From assembly GCF_000717995.1 (NCBI RefSeq), contig NZ_JODM01000008.1, positions 62,001 to 126,000 of the forward strand: a DNA stretch of 64,000 nucleotides, in the 5' to 3' direction. Below the pieces are notes generated by a model. That model saw only the letters and a list, made by a program, of their open reading frames with translations, was not told where the DNA came from and did not search any database. Below, one piece after another: positions 43,254-52,739 of this stretch. This stretch comes from Streptomyces violaceorubidus (GTDB lineage Bacteria > Actinomycetota > Actinomycetes > Streptomycetales > Streptomycetaceae). The stretch's first letter is position 1, and each line of letters starts with the position of its first letter. The translations under genes and the position numbers were made by a program.

Positions 43254-45452
43254 GTGAAACAGGTTGTGCAGAACTACAAGAGCGGCGAGCTGGCGCTGCT
43301 CGACGTGCCGGTGCCGGGCTGCAAGCCGGGCGGTGTGCTGGTGCGGACCGCCTACTCCCTCATCTCCACGGGCACCGAGCTGATGAAGGTGTCCGAGGCC
43401 GGCATGTCGATGCTCGGCAAGGCCCGTTCCCGGCCGGACCAGGTGGCCAAGGTCGTGCAGAGCGTGGCCACCAACGGGGTGCCCGCCACCTACCGCAAGG
43501 TGATGGGCAAGCTGGACTCCTACACACCGCTCGGCTACTCGCTGTGCGGAGTGGTCGAGCAGGTCGGCGCCGGGATCGACGACGTGAAGGCCGGAGACCT
43601 CGTGGCCTGCGCGGGCAACGAGCACGCCCTGCACGCGGAGTTGAACTGGGTCCCGAAGAATCTGTACGCCCCGGTGCCGGACGGCCTCGCGCCGCGGCAC
43701 GCGGCCTTCGGCACCGTCGGGTCGATCGCGCTCCAGGGGGTCCGCCAGGGCGAGTCGCGGCTCGGCGAGGTGGCCCTGGTCATCGGGCTCGGGCTGATCG
43801 GGCAGCTGGTGGTGCAGTTGCTCACCGCCTCGGGCGTCCGGGTCGTCGGCGCCGACCCCGACCCGGAGCGCTGCGTGCTGGCCGAGCGGCTGGGCGCGGC
43901 GGCCTGCGGCGACCCCGCGTCCCCGGCCGTGGAGAGCGCCGTGGCCTCACTCACCGACGGCCACGGGGTGGACCAGGTGTACCTGGCCGCCGGCGGTGGC
44001 AGCAACCAGCCCGTCGAGCTGGCCGCGCGCCTGTGCCGGGACCGGGGCCGGGTCGTCGACATCGGCAAGTGCCGACTGGACCTGCCGTGGAACGCGTACT
44101 ACGAGAAGGAGCTCGACGTCCGCTTCTCCCGCTCCTACGGCCCCGGGCGCTACGACCCGGAGTACGAGATCGAGGGGCGGGACTACCCGATCGGCTACGT
44201 GCGCTGGACCGAGCGGCGCAACCTGGCGTGCTTCCTCGATCTCGTCGCCCGGGGCCGCGTCGACGTGGAGCCCCTGATCACCCGCACGGCCGCCTTCGAC
44301 GACGCCGTGGAGACGTACCGGGGTCTGAAGGAGGGTGACCTGAAGGCCGTGGCCGTGCTGTTCCGGTATCCCGAACAGGCGGCCGAGGAAGGGCCCTTGG
44401 CCGATCCCCCGGCGGTGACCGTGCCCTCGGTGCCCGGCGGCGGCAAGGGGTCCTCCGCGCCCGTGCGGGCGGCGAAGACGCCGGTGCGCCTCGCGTTCGT
44501 CGGCGCGGGGAACTACGCGACGTCGATGCTGCTGCCGCACCTGGCCCGGCGCGACGGTGTCGAGCTGTCGACGGTCGTCACCACGACGGCGCTGTCCGCG
44601 GCCAACGCGCAGCGCAAGTTCGGTTTCCATGAGGCCACCACCGATCTGGACGCGGTACTCGGCGACCCGTCACTCGACGCGGTGTTCGTGGTCACCCGGC
44701 ACAGCTCGCACGCCGAACTGACCCGCAGGGCGCTGCTGGCCGGCAAGGCCGTGTTCGTGGAGAAGCCGTTGGCGCTCACCGAGGACGAGCTGACCGGCGT
44801 GCTCGCCGCGGTGGAGGAGTCCGGCAACGACCGCTTGCAGGTGGGCTTCAACCGCCGGTTCGCACCGCTGCTCCAGGAGGCCAGGAAGCGGTTCGGCGCC
44901 CGCACCGGGCCGGCGAGCCTGCGTTACCTGGTCAACGCGGGGCGGCTCGACCACGGCAGCTGGTACCTCCAGCAGGGCACCGAGGGCTCGCGGTTCGCCG
45001 GTGAGGGCGGGCACTTCGTCGACACGGCGAGCTGGCTGCTGGGCGCCGACCCGGTCTCGGTGTACGCCCTCGCTCCGTCCGGCAACGAGGACCTCCAGGT
45101 GGTGCTGGGCTATCCGGACGGGTCGACCGCCACCATCGCCTACGTCACCACGGGCGCGGCGGGCTTCCCCAAGGAGACGCTGGACCTGGTCGCGGACGGC
45201 AAGGTGCTGCAGCTCGACGACTTCGTGCGGACCTCGGTCTACGACGGCCGCAAGCGGTGGGTGAGTTCGCGGCTGCCGAAGGCCCGGGACAAGGGCCAGT
45301 CGGCCGAACTGGCCGCCTTCGTCCGGGCGGTGCGGACCGGCGGACCGATGCCGGTGCCGCTGCGCTCGCTGGTCGCCACCACGACGGCCACCCTCGCCGT
45401 ACGGGCCGCCCTGACCGGTGGCGCGCCGGTGACCCTGGCGGAGGTGCGATGA
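43254..45452 (+). CDS. Two-domain oxidoreductase (zinc-type ADH plus Gfo/Idh)
   Basis: A 732-residue fusion. Residues 1-370 resemble a medium-chain dehydrogenase: YSLISTGTELMKVSE, GYSLCGVVEQVG, and the Rossmann VALVIGLGLIGQLVVQLL. From about 412 a Gfo/Idh/MocA-type dehydrogenase follows: VRLAFVGAGNYATSMLLPHL, VFVEKPLALTEDEL with the family Lys near 502, and VGFNRRFAPLL. Fusions of this type are regularly next to a heparinase-like protein in polysaccharide clusters of unrelated bacteria; their reaction is unproven, probably redox of a sugar nucleotide or glycan. Start GTG 43254 with AGAGG upstream. The 3' end overlaps the heparinase gene by ATGA. Confidence 0.85.
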   Translation: MKQVVQNYKSGELALLDVPVPGCKPGGVLVRTAYSLISTGTELMKVSEAGMSMLGKARSRPDQVAKVVQSVATNGVPATYRKVMGKLDSYTPLGYSLCGVVEQVGAGIDDVKAGDLVACAGNEHALHAELNWVPKNLYAPVPDGLAPRHAAFGTVGSIALQGVRQGESRLGEVALVIGLGLIGQLVVQLLTASGVRVVGADPDPERCVLAERLGAAACGDPASPAVESAVASLTDGHGVDQVYLAAGGGSNQPVELAARLCRDRGRVVDIGKCRLDLPWNAYYEKELDVRFSRSYGPGRYDPEYEIEGRDYPIGYVRWTERRNLACFLDLVARGRVDVEPLITRTAAFDDAVETYRGLKEGDLKAVAVLFRYPEQAAEEGPLADPPAVTVPSVPGGGKGSSAPVRAAKTPVRLAFVGAGNYATSMLLPHLARRDGVELSTVVTTTALSAANAQRKFGFHEATTDLDAVLGDPSLDAVFVVTRHSSHAELTRRALLAGKAVFVEKPLALTEDELTGVLAAVEESGNDRLQVGFNRRFAPLLQEARKRFGARTGPASLRYLVNAGRLDHGSWYLQQGTEGSRFAGEGGHFVDTASWLLGADPVSVYALAPSGNEDLQVVLGYPDGSTATIAYVTTGAAGFPKETLDLVADGKVLQLDDFVRTSVYDGRKRWVSSRLPKARDKGQSAELAAFVRAVRTGGPMPVPLRSLVATTTATLAVRAALTGGAPVTLAEVR

Positions 45453-47416
45453 CGGCGACTCCGACAGGTGTGGGCTGGTACCTGCGGCGGCTGTCCCGGA
45501 TGGGGCCGCGGGAGGTCGGCGGCCGGGTGGGCGACACGGTGCGCAGGCGGCGCTGGCGGTCGGCGCGGCCCCACGCCCCGAGCGTGACCGGGGCCCGGTT
45601 CACCGCGGTCCTGCCCGCCGGGACCATCGCCGCGGTGCCGCCGGACGCCGCCAAGCGCCTCGTCGCGCAGGCCGACCGCCTGATGGCCGGGCGGGTCGAG
45701 TACTTCGGCGTGGTCCGCGACGACCTGGTCGACCCGGACTGGTGGTTCGACCCGAAGACCGGGCGCCGGGCCCCGTCGGGCTACGCCTTCGACGTGCCGT
45801 ACCGCGACGAGGAGGCGGTCGGGGACATCAAGCAGATCTGGGAGCCGTCCCGGCACCAGTACCTCACCGTGCTCGCCGCCGCCTACGCGGTCACCGGGGA
45901 CGAGCGGTACGCCGAGCGGGTGGCGGAGCACCTGCGGTCGTGGTGGGCGTCCAACGCGCCGCTGCGCTCGGTGCACTGGGTCAGCGGCATCGAGCTGGGG
46001 ATCCGGCTGCTGTCGTGGGTGTGGATCCGCCGGCTGCTCGACGGCTGGCCGGGTGCGGCCGCCCTCTTCGAGGACGACCCGGTGGCCCTGGAGCAGATCT
46101 GGCACCACCAGCGCTGGCTGGCCGCCTTCCCCAGCCGGGGGTCCTCGGCGAACAACCACGCGGTGGCGGAGGCCGCCGGGCAGTTGGCCGCGTCCTGCGC
46201 CTTCGGCTGGTTCCCCGACTCCGCGCGCCTGCGGGACGAGGCGATGCGGTCGCTGGAGCGGCACCTGCGCGGCAACACGTTCCTCTCCGGCCTCAACCGC
46301 GAGCTGGCCACCGAGTACCACGGGCTGGTGCTGGAACTCGGCCTGGCGGCGGTCGCGGAGGCGGACGCCGCGGGGGTGCCGGTTCCCCCGACGGTCCGGC
46401 TGGTGCTGCTGCGGATGACCGACGCGCTCGCCGCCGTCGTGGACGACTCGCTGCGGCCGCCGCGGCAGGGCGACGCGGACGACGGTCACGGCCTGGTGGT
46501 GGACGGCGCGGGCACCGACCGCTGGGCCTCGCTGCTGTCCACCGGGGACGCCGTGTTCGGCTCCCTCCCCTGGTGGCCGACGGTGACCGGCACCGATGTG
46601 CGCACCCCGTTGCTGGCCGCGCTGATCCACCCGTACGGCGAGGAGGGAGCGGACCCGGCCGTGACCCGTCCGGCGCGCAGGCCGGCCCACTTCGCCGACG
46701 CGGGACTCACGGTGCTGCGCGGCCCCGACGGCATCTGGTGCCGCTGCGACGGTGGTCCGCACGGCTTCCTGTCCATCGCCGCGCACGCCCACGCCGACGC
46801 GCTCTCGGTGGAGGTGCGGCACGACGGGGTCGACGTGCTCGCCGACCCGGGGACGTACTGCTACCACGGGCAGCCCGCGTGGCGGCGGTACTTCCGCTCG
46901 ACCCTCGGCCACAACACGCTGGAGCTGGACGGCACCGACCAGTCCGTCTCCGGCGGCCCGTTCCTGTGGACCCGGCACGCCCGCAGCCGCGTGCTGGCCG
47001 TGGACACCTCCGACGAGGGGGTGTCCCGCTGGTGCGCCGAGCACGACGGCTACGGGGGTTCCCTGCACCGCCGCCGGGTGGAGCTGACGGCCGCCCGCCG
47101 CGAGCTGCGGGTGGTGGACGAGGTGCGCGGCCCGCGCCGGGCCGTGCGCCTCGCGTTCCACCTCGGCCCGGCGGTCCGTGCCGAGCTGACCGGGAGCCGC
47201 GCCGTGCTCACCTGGGCCCGGGACGGTGAGGAGCGCTCGGCGGTGCTCGACCTGCCGGGCGAGCTGTCCTGGCGGGCGCATCGAGGGGAGAGCGACCCGC
47301 CGCTCGGCTGGTACTCCCCCGGCTTCGGACGCAAGGAACCCGCCACCACGCTGGTCGGCACCGGTTCCACCGACGGCGCGCGGGCCTTCACGACCGTACT
47401 CGGGTTCCGGAACTAG
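45449..47416 (+). CDS. Heparinase II/III-like protein
   Basis: A 655-residue protein with the N-terminal alpha/alpha toroid of alginate-lyase/heparinase type (about 90-400, including GSSANNHAVAEAAGQLAASCAFGWF) and a C-terminal heparinase II/III beta-sandwich (about 420-640, SIAAHAHADALSVEVRHDG and GTYCYHGQPAWRRYFRSTLGHNTL). The His residues of HAHAD and the Tyr of the CYHGQ loop match catalytic positions of the lyase fold. No signal peptide is visible, so it may act in the cytoplasm or be exported otherwise. Together with a uronic acid pathway it may cleave, edit or, as suggested for cluster-borne homologues, help assemble the polymer. Coupled by ATGA to the preceding gene. Confidence 0.85.
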   Translation: MTATPTGVGWYLRRLSRMGPREVGGRVGDTVRRRRWRSARPHAPSVTGARFTAVLPAGTIAAVPPDAAKRLVAQADRLMAGRVEYFGVVRDDLVDPDWWFDPKTGRRAPSGYAFDVPYRDEEAVGDIKQIWEPSRHQYLTVLAAAYAVTGDERYAERVAEHLRSWWASNAPLRSVHWVSGIELGIRLLSWVWIRRLLDGWPGAAALFEDDPVALEQIWHHQRWLAAFPSRGSSANNHAVAEAAGQLAASCAFGWFPDSARLRDEAMRSLERHLRGNTFLSGLNRELATEYHGLVLELGLAAVAEADAAGVPVPPTVRLVLLRMTDALAAVVDDSLRPPRQGDADDGHGLVVDGAGTDRWASLLSTGDAVFGSLPWWPTVTGTDVRTPLLAALIHPYGEEGADPAVTRPARRPAHFADAGLTVLRGPDGIWCRCDGGPHGFLSIAAHAHADALSVEVRHDGVDVLADPGTYCYHGQPAWRRYFRSTLGHNTLELDGTDQSVSGGPFLWTRHARSRVLAVDTSDEGVSRWCAEHDGYGGSLHRRRVELTAARRELRVVDEVRGPRRAVRLAFHLGPAVRAELTGSRAVLTWARDGEERSAVLDLPGELSWRAHRGESDPPLGWYSPGFGRKEPATTLVGTGSTDGARAFTTVLGFRN

Positions 47417-47442
47417 GAGCAGGAAGGGAGGGAGGAGGACGC

Positions 47443-49014
47443 ATGAGGATCACCTGGCGGCGCGGGGGGCTGTCGGCCGCGGCACCACTGGCGCTGGCGC
47501 TGCTGGCGACCGGCTGTGTCGGCACGTCCGAGAAGCCGTCGCCCGGACCGTCCGCCTCGGCCCCGCCCTCCTCCTCGGACTCCTCCTCGGACTCCTCCTA
47601 CCCGTCCGGTGCGCGGCCCGTGGCCCGGGTGTGCGCGAAGCCCGCGGCCGGACCGGCGAAGGCGCCGGCGGGTGCGGTGACCGTCGACCCGGCGGTCGTC
47701 GGCGACCTGGCCGCCAAGACCCGCGACAGCCCCGCGCACACCACCTTCTGGCTGCGGCCGGGCAAGCACCGGCTCGCACCCGACCCGTACGCGCAGGTCG
47801 TCCCCAAGGAAGGGAACCGCTACCTCGGCGCACCGGGCGCGGTACTCGACGGGGCCAGGACCAACCGGTACGCGTTCGGCGGCACCGCGCACGACGTCAC
47901 CGTCAGCCATCTCACCGTGCGGGGTTTCGTCGCGCCGCACGACGAGGGCGTGGTCAACCACGACTCGGCCGACGGGTGGGTGATCGAGCACGCCACGGTC
48001 CAGGACAACTCCGGCGCCGGGCTGATGGCCGGGGACCGCCAGGTGGTCCGCGCCAGCTGTCTGCGCCGCAACGGCCAGTACGGCCTGAACGCGTACAAGG
48101 GCGACGGCACCATCAACGACCTGGTGGTCGAGGGCAACGAGATCGTGGGCAACAACACCGGCGACTGGGAGCGCGAGCGGCCGGGCTGCGGCTGCACCGG
48201 GGGCGTCAAGTTCTGGGCCGTCCAGGGCGCCGACATCCGCGGCAACTGGGTGCACGACAACCGCGGGACCGGCCTGTGGGCCGACACCAACAACAACGAC
48301 TTCCTCATCGAGGGCAACGTCGTCGAGTCCAACGACGGCGCCGCGCTGATCTACGAGACCAGTTACAACGCGGTCGTCCGGAAGAACACGATCCGGCGGA
48401 ACAACTGGGTCGAGGGCCGCGCGAACACCGACGGCGGCGACGACTTCCCGTTCGCCACCGTCTACGTCTCCGAGTCCGGCGGTGAACCGCGGGTCGAGGC
48501 CCGCACGGACAAGATCGAGATCTACGGCAACCTCATGGAGGACAACTGGTCCGGCATCACCCTGTGGGAGAACGCCGACCGCTTCTGCAACAGTCCGGCC
48601 AACACCTCCTCCGGCGACTGCACACTGCTGGTGAAGGACGTCGGGCGCTGCGCGCGCCCGGCGATCGCCAAGGCACCGCTGTACGCCGACTGCCGCTGGA
48701 AGACCCAGCGGGTGGACGTCCACGACAACCGCTTCGTCCTGGACAAGACCGTCGTCGAGTGCACGCGCAACTGCGACCGCATGGCGCTGCTGGCCAACTA
48801 CGGCACCTATCCGGACTGGTCGCCGTACCAGGGCGAGCGGGTGGCCGAGGCCGTCACCCACCGGCAGGACAACCGCTGGCACGACAACGTCTACGTCGGT
48901 CCGTGGAAGTTCGTCGCCCACGACCCGAGCACGGTCCTCGACTTCGGACAGTGGCAGGGCGCGCCCTACCGCCAGGACGCGGGCAGCACCCTGCGCGCCC
49001 GGGACGGTGGTTGA
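47443..49014 (+). CDS. Lipoprotein with right-handed parallel beta-helix
   Basis: A 523-residue predicted lipoprotein: signal peptide with lipobox LLATGC, lipidated at Cys25, then a serine-rich linker. Residues about 140-470 form a right-handed parallel beta-helix, with repeats such as DGWVIEHATVQDNSGAGLMA, GTINDLVVEGNEIVGNNTGD and NDFLIEGNVVESNDGAALIY. This fold occurs in polysaccharide lyases and in AlgG-type uronate epimerases. Location outside the membrane and position after the heparinase-like gene suggest modification or trimming of the exported polymer. Cysteines near the end of the helix (CGCTGG, FCNSPANTSSGDC) may form disulfides. Catalytic residues not assigned. Confidence 0.82.
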   Translation: MRITWRRGGLSAAAPLALALLATGCVGTSEKPSPGPSASAPPSSSDSSSDSSYPSGARPVARVCAKPAAGPAKAPAGAVTVDPAVVGDLAAKTRDSPAHTTFWLRPGKHRLAPDPYAQVVPKEGNRYLGAPGAVLDGARTNRYAFGGTAHDVTVSHLTVRGFVAPHDEGVVNHDSADGWVIEHATVQDNSGAGLMAGDRQVVRASCLRRNGQYGLNAYKGDGTINDLVVEGNEIVGNNTGDWERERPGCGCTGGVKFWAVQGADIRGNWVHDNRGTGLWADTNNNDFLIEGNVVESNDGAALIYETSYNAVVRKNTIRRNNWVEGRANTDGGDDFPFATVYVSESGGEPRVEARTDKIEIYGNLMEDNWSGITLWENADRFCNSPANTSSGDCTLLVKDVGRCARPAIAKAPLYADCRWKTQRVDVHDNRFVLDKTVVECTRNCDRMALLANYGTYPDWSPYQGERVAEAVTHRQDNRWHDNVYVGPWKFVAHDPSTVLDFGQWQGAPYRQDAGSTLRARDGG

Positions 49015-49015
49015 G

Positions 49016-50248
49016 ATGGACGAGCGGCGCACACCGGGACTGGTCGGGACGGCCTGGGGCCTGCTGATCCTCAACACGCTGGGCTCCACCGGGGCGGAGA
49101 CCGTCGTCCCGCTCCCCCGTTCGCTCATCCAGATGGTCACCATGGGCGCGCTGGTCCTCGCGTTCTTGCTGGCGCTCGCGCTCAATCCCCGGCTGCGCGT
49201 GCGCCCCAGCGCCTTCCTGTTCCTGCTCACCCTGCTGCTGGTACCCGGCGTGATCGCCAGCGCGGACCTCGAATCCGGGCTCGGCGCGCTGTTCCGCTGC
49301 GGCCGGATGGCCCTCTTCGTCGCCACGCTGTGGCTGCTCAGCCGCTGGTGGGACGGCGGCGTGACGTTCGTCCGGCACCACATCCGGATGTACTTCGTCG
49401 TCCTGTGCTCGGTGGCCGCCGGCGCGCTCGTCTCGCCGGGCGCTGCCATGCCCGACCTCTACGGCGGGCGCCTGGTCGGCGCGCTGTGGCCCCTCACCCC
49501 GCCGCAGATCGGACAGTACGCCGCGGTGATCATCGGGCTCGCGGTGCTGCTCGTGGTGGGCCACCGCACCGACCGGCGCAGCGCGGCGCTGGTCGTCGTG
49601 CCCTCACTCGTCCTGCTCGTGCTCACCCACACCCGGACGGCCACGCTCGGCCTGCTGGTCGGCCTGACGCTCGCGATCGGCTCGCTCACCCTGACCAGCG
49701 CCGCCGCCCGCCGGTTCTTCTCCTGGGCGGTGCTGTGCGCCGCGGTGGCCGCCGTGGTGTTCGCCGCCGCGCTGCGGTCGTGGTTCCTGCGGGGGCAGAG
49801 CGAGGAGAACTTCAGCAATCTCACCGGCCGGGCCAAGGTGTGGGACGCGCTGCTGGCGGCGCCCCGGACGACCGGGGAGAAGGTCTTCGGCATGGGCCTG
49901 GGCGACAAGTCGTTCGACGGGTTGCCGATCGACAACAGCTGGCTGGCCGTCTACCACGAGCAGGGGCTGACCGGAGTCACCCTGGTGGCGGGGGTCTTCG
50001 TCGTGCTGGGCGGCGTCGCACTGCTGCGGCCGCCGTCACTGGCCAGGGCCTGCGCGATCTTCCTGATCAGTTACTGCGCGCTCGCGTCGTACACCGAGGC
50101 GGGCCTCGGCGACGCCTCGCCGTACCTGCTGCACCTCGCCGTGGCCGCCTCCCTGCTGGCGCAGCCCGCGGCGGCCACGCCGCTGCCGGTGCCCGACCCC
50201 CCTCGACGCCGCGTCCCGCGCTGGGCGCGGACCTCGGAGGTGACCTGA
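49016..50248 (+). CDS. O-antigen ligase/Wzy-type polysaccharide polymerase
   Basis: A 410-residue integral membrane protein with about ten to eleven hydrophobic segments. A large loop contains the motif DNSWLAVYHEQGLTG, and a LTHTRTATLG segment with an Arg lies after the middle helices, both typical of O-antigen ligase/Wzy proteins. Most likely the polymerase that joins lipid-linked repeat units outside the membrane, working with the flippase at 56486 and the two co-polymerases. ATG 49016 lies one base after the preceding stop; GTG 49007 is an alternative. Confidence 0.8.
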   Translation: MDERRTPGLVGTAWGLLILNTLGSTGAETVVPLPRSLIQMVTMGALVLAFLLALALNPRLRVRPSAFLFLLTLLLVPGVIASADLESGLGALFRCGRMALFVATLWLLSRWWDGGVTFVRHHIRMYFVVLCSVAAGALVSPGAAMPDLYGGRLVGALWPLTPPQIGQYAAVIIGLAVLLVVGHRTDRRSAALVVVPSLVLLVLTHTRTATLGLLVGLTLAIGSLTLTSAAARRFFSWAVLCAAVAAVVFAAALRSWFLRGQSEENFSNLTGRAKVWDALLAAPRTTGEKVFGMGLGDKSFDGLPIDNSWLAVYHEQGLTGVTLVAGVFVVLGGVALLRPPSLARACAIFLISYCALASYTEAGLGDASPYLLHLAVAASLLAQPAAATPLPVPDPPRRRVPRWARTSEVT

Positions 50249-50250
50249 AC

Positions 50251-51492
50251 ATGCACGTCCTCGTGGTGCACAACCGGTACAACTCGGCCCAGCCGAGCGG
50301 CGAGAACAACGTCGTCGACCAGGAGGTGGAGCTGCTGCGCACGGCCGGCCACCGGGTCGGGGTGTTCGAGCGCCGCAGCGACGACATCGGCGGCCGGTCA
50401 CTGCCCGGCAAGGTCGCCGTGCCGCTCCTGGTGCCGTGGAACCCGGCGGTCCGCAAGGAGCTGGCCGCCCGGCTGCGCGCCGAGCGGCCGGACGTGGTGC
50501 ACGTCCACAACGTCTTCCCGCTCCTGTCCCCGGCGGTGCTGGCCGCCTGCGCCGACGCCGGGGTGCCCGCCGTCGCCACGCTGCACAACTACACGCAGGT
50601 CTGCCCGCCCGGCACGCTGCAACGCGAGGGGCGGCCGTGCACCGAGTGCGTCGGGTCGACGCCGCTGCCCGCCGTCCGGCACGGCTGTTACCGCGGTTCC
50701 CGGCTGGCGACGGTGCCGCTCGCGGTCAGCCTGTCGGCCAACCGGCGGCGCTGGTGGTCCGGTGTGGAGCGGTTCTTCTGCATCTCCGCGGCGCAGCGCG
50801 AGGTGCTGGTGCGGTCCGGCATGCCGGCCGGGCGGCTGTCGGTGAAGCACAACTTCGTGCCCGAGCCGGAAGAGCGCCGCACGGGGGCCGGCGAGCAGCT
50901 GCTGTATCTCGGCCGGCTCGCCGAGGCCAAGGGCGTACGGCTGCTCATGACCGCCTGGGACGAGATCGCCGCGGGCGGAGGGGTCGGGGTCCCGCTCGTC
51001 GTCGCGGGCACGGGACCGCTGGAGCGCGAGGTGACCGCCTGGGCGGCCGGCCGGGACGACGTGCGGTACGTCGGTCTGTACGACCCGCGGCAGTGCAGGC
51101 GGGCCCTCGCGCGGTCGGTGGCCGTGGTGGCTCCCTCGACCTGGCTGGAGGCGTTCGGTCTGGTGGTCGTGGAGGCGATGGCGGCCGGGGTCCCGGCCGT
51201 CGCCGCCGGACACGGCGCCTTCGCCGAACTCGTCGAGGACCGGGTGACGGGGCTGCTGCACCGGCCGGGCGAGCCCGCCTCGCTCGCGGCGTGTCTGCGC
51301 CGGATCACGGCGGAGCCGGACCGCAACCAGGAGATGGGCCGGGCGGCCCGGCACCGGTACGAGCAGGGGTTCAGCCCGGCCGTCGGGCTGGAGCGCCTGC
51401 TGGAGGGGTACCGCACCGCGATCGCGGGGCGGTCGGCACTGGCTCGTGGCGGGGACACCCGCGCGGGCAGGGGGGATGGGGGCAGTAGATGA
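50251..51492 (+). CDS. Glycosyltransferase family 4 (second)
   Basis: A 413-residue GT-B glycosyltransferase. The N-terminus has VVHNRYNSAQPSGENNVVDQEVELL and VVHVHNVFPLLSPAVLAAC, followed by a cysteine-containing segment (NYTQVCPPGTLQREGRPCTEC) common in this GT4 group, which may bind zinc. The donor domain contains LLYLGRLAEAKGVRLLM, VVAPSTWLEAFGLVVVEAMAAGVPAVA. It likely adds a hexose or deoxyhexose to the repeat unit. GGAGG lies 10 bases upstream; the next gene overlaps by ATGA. Confidence 0.88.
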   Translation: MHVLVVHNRYNSAQPSGENNVVDQEVELLRTAGHRVGVFERRSDDIGGRSLPGKVAVPLLVPWNPAVRKELAARLRAERPDVVHVHNVFPLLSPAVLAACADAGVPAVATLHNYTQVCPPGTLQREGRPCTECVGSTPLPAVRHGCYRGSRLATVPLAVSLSANRRRWWSGVERFFCISAAQREVLVRSGMPAGRLSVKHNFVPEPEERRTGAGEQLLYLGRLAEAKGVRLLMTAWDEIAAGGGVGVPLVVAGTGPLEREVTAWAAGRDDVRYVGLYDPRQCRRALARSVAVVAPSTWLEAFGLVVVEAMAAGVPAVAAGHGAFAELVEDRVTGLLHRPGEPASLAACLRRITAEPDRNQEMGRAARHRYEQGFSPAVGLERLLEGYRTAIAGRSALARGGDTRAGRGDGGSR

Positions 51493-52739
51493 CACGATGC
51501 CGACTCTGCGGTTCGGCGGCGATGGAGAGCGTCGTCGATCTCGGAGCGACTCCGCCGTGCGAGAGTTTCCTCGCCGCGGACCAACTGGACCGGCCGGAAC
51601 CGGCGTACCCGCTGCACCTGCGGGTCTGCACCGACTGCTGGCTGGCGCAGATTCCCGCGCTGATCACGCCGGAGGAGACGTTCACGCAGTACGCGTACTT
51701 CTCCTCCTACTCGAGTTCCTGGGTGGAGCACGCGCGGACCTTCGTCACCGGCGCCGTGGAGCGGCTGGGCCTCGGCCCGGACGCCTTCGTCGTCGAGGTC
51801 GCGAGCAACGACGGGTACCTGCTGCGGCACATGGTGGACCGGGGGATCCGCTGCCTCGGCGTGGAGCCGTCGGTGAACGTCGGCGCGGCGGCCCGGGAGG
51901 CGGGCGTGCCCACGCTGACGGAGTTCCTGAGCCCGGACACCGGTGCGGCGGTCCGCGCCGAGCACGGCCCGGCCGACCTGGTCGTGGCCAACAACGTGTA
52001 CGCGCACATCCCGGACGTCATCGGGTTCACCAAGGGGCTGCGCGCCCTGGTGGCCGACGACGGCTGGGTCTCGATCGAGGTGCAGCACCTGCTGACGCTG
52101 ATCGAGGAGAACCAGTACGACACGATCTACCACGAGCACTTCCAGTACTACACGGTCGCCTCCGCGATCCGGGCGCTGGCCAGTGGCGGACTCGCCCTCG
52201 TGGACGTCGAGTTGCTGCCCACGCACGGGGGGTCCGTCCGGCTGTGGGCCCGGCCGGCCGAGGTGGCCGGAGAGCCGGGCAGACGGGTGGCCGAGGTGCT
52301 GGACCGGGAGAAGGCGGCCGGACTGCGGGAGCTGTCCGGCTACACCGACTTCTCCGCCCGGGTGGCCAAGGTGCGCCGGGACCTGCTGCGGTTCCTGATC
52401 GAGGCGGCCGAGCGCGGTGAGACGGTGGTGGGCTACGGGGCGCCCGGCAAGGGCAACACCCTGCTCAACCACTGCGGCATCCGGCCCGACCTGCTCCCCT
52501 ACACGGTCGACCGCAACCCCTACAAGCACGGCAGGTACACCCCGGGCACCCGCATCCCGATCCTGCCGCCCGAGCGGATCGCCGCCGACCGACCGGACTA
52601 CGTCCTGGTCCTGCCGTGGAACCTGCGGGCCGAACTGGTCGAACAGCTCTCGTTCGTCCACGAGTGGGGCGGCCGGCTGGTGTTCCCCGTTCCGGAACTG
52701 AGCATCGTCGAGGCCGCGTCCCGAGAGGTCACAGCATGA
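51489..52739 (+). CDS. Class I SAM methyltransferase, sugar C-methyltransferase type
   Basis: A 416-residue methyltransferase with the three-part layout of sugar C-methyltransferases such as TylC3 and NovU. An N-terminal zinc-binding domain has Cys4/Cys7 (CRLC) and Cys47/Cys50 (CTDC). A SAM-binding Rossmann domain carries VVEVASNDGYLL near residue 100, and a C-terminal Rossmann-like domain carries GYGAPGKGNTLLN. In known members a C-methyl branch is placed on C3 of a 4-keto deoxysugar nucleotide; a catalytic His/Glu region is suggested by YHEHFQYYT. It sits directly before a glucose-1-phosphate cytidylyltransferase, suggesting a CDP-linked substrate. Substrate inferred. Coupled on both sides by ATGA overlaps. 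Confidence 0.85.
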   Translation: MTRCRLCGSAAMESVVDLGATPPCESFLAADQLDRPEPAYPLHLRVCTDCWLAQIPALITPEETFTQYAYFSSYSSSWVEHARTFVTGAVERLGLGPDAFVVEVASNDGYLLRHMVDRGIRCLGVEPSVNVGAAAREAGVPTLTEFLSPDTGAAVRAEHGPADLVVANNVYAHIPDVIGFTKGLRALVADDGWVSIEVQHLLTLIEENQYDTIYHEHFQYYTVASAIRALASGGLALVDVELLPTHGGSVRLWARPAEVAGEPGRRVAEVLDREKAAGLRELSGYTDFSARVAKVRRDLLRFLIEAAERGETVVGYGAPGKGNTLLNHCGIRPDLLPYTVDRNPYKHGRYTPGTRIPILPPERIAADRPDYVLVLPWNLRAELVEQLSFVHEWGGRLVFPVPELSIVEAASREVTA

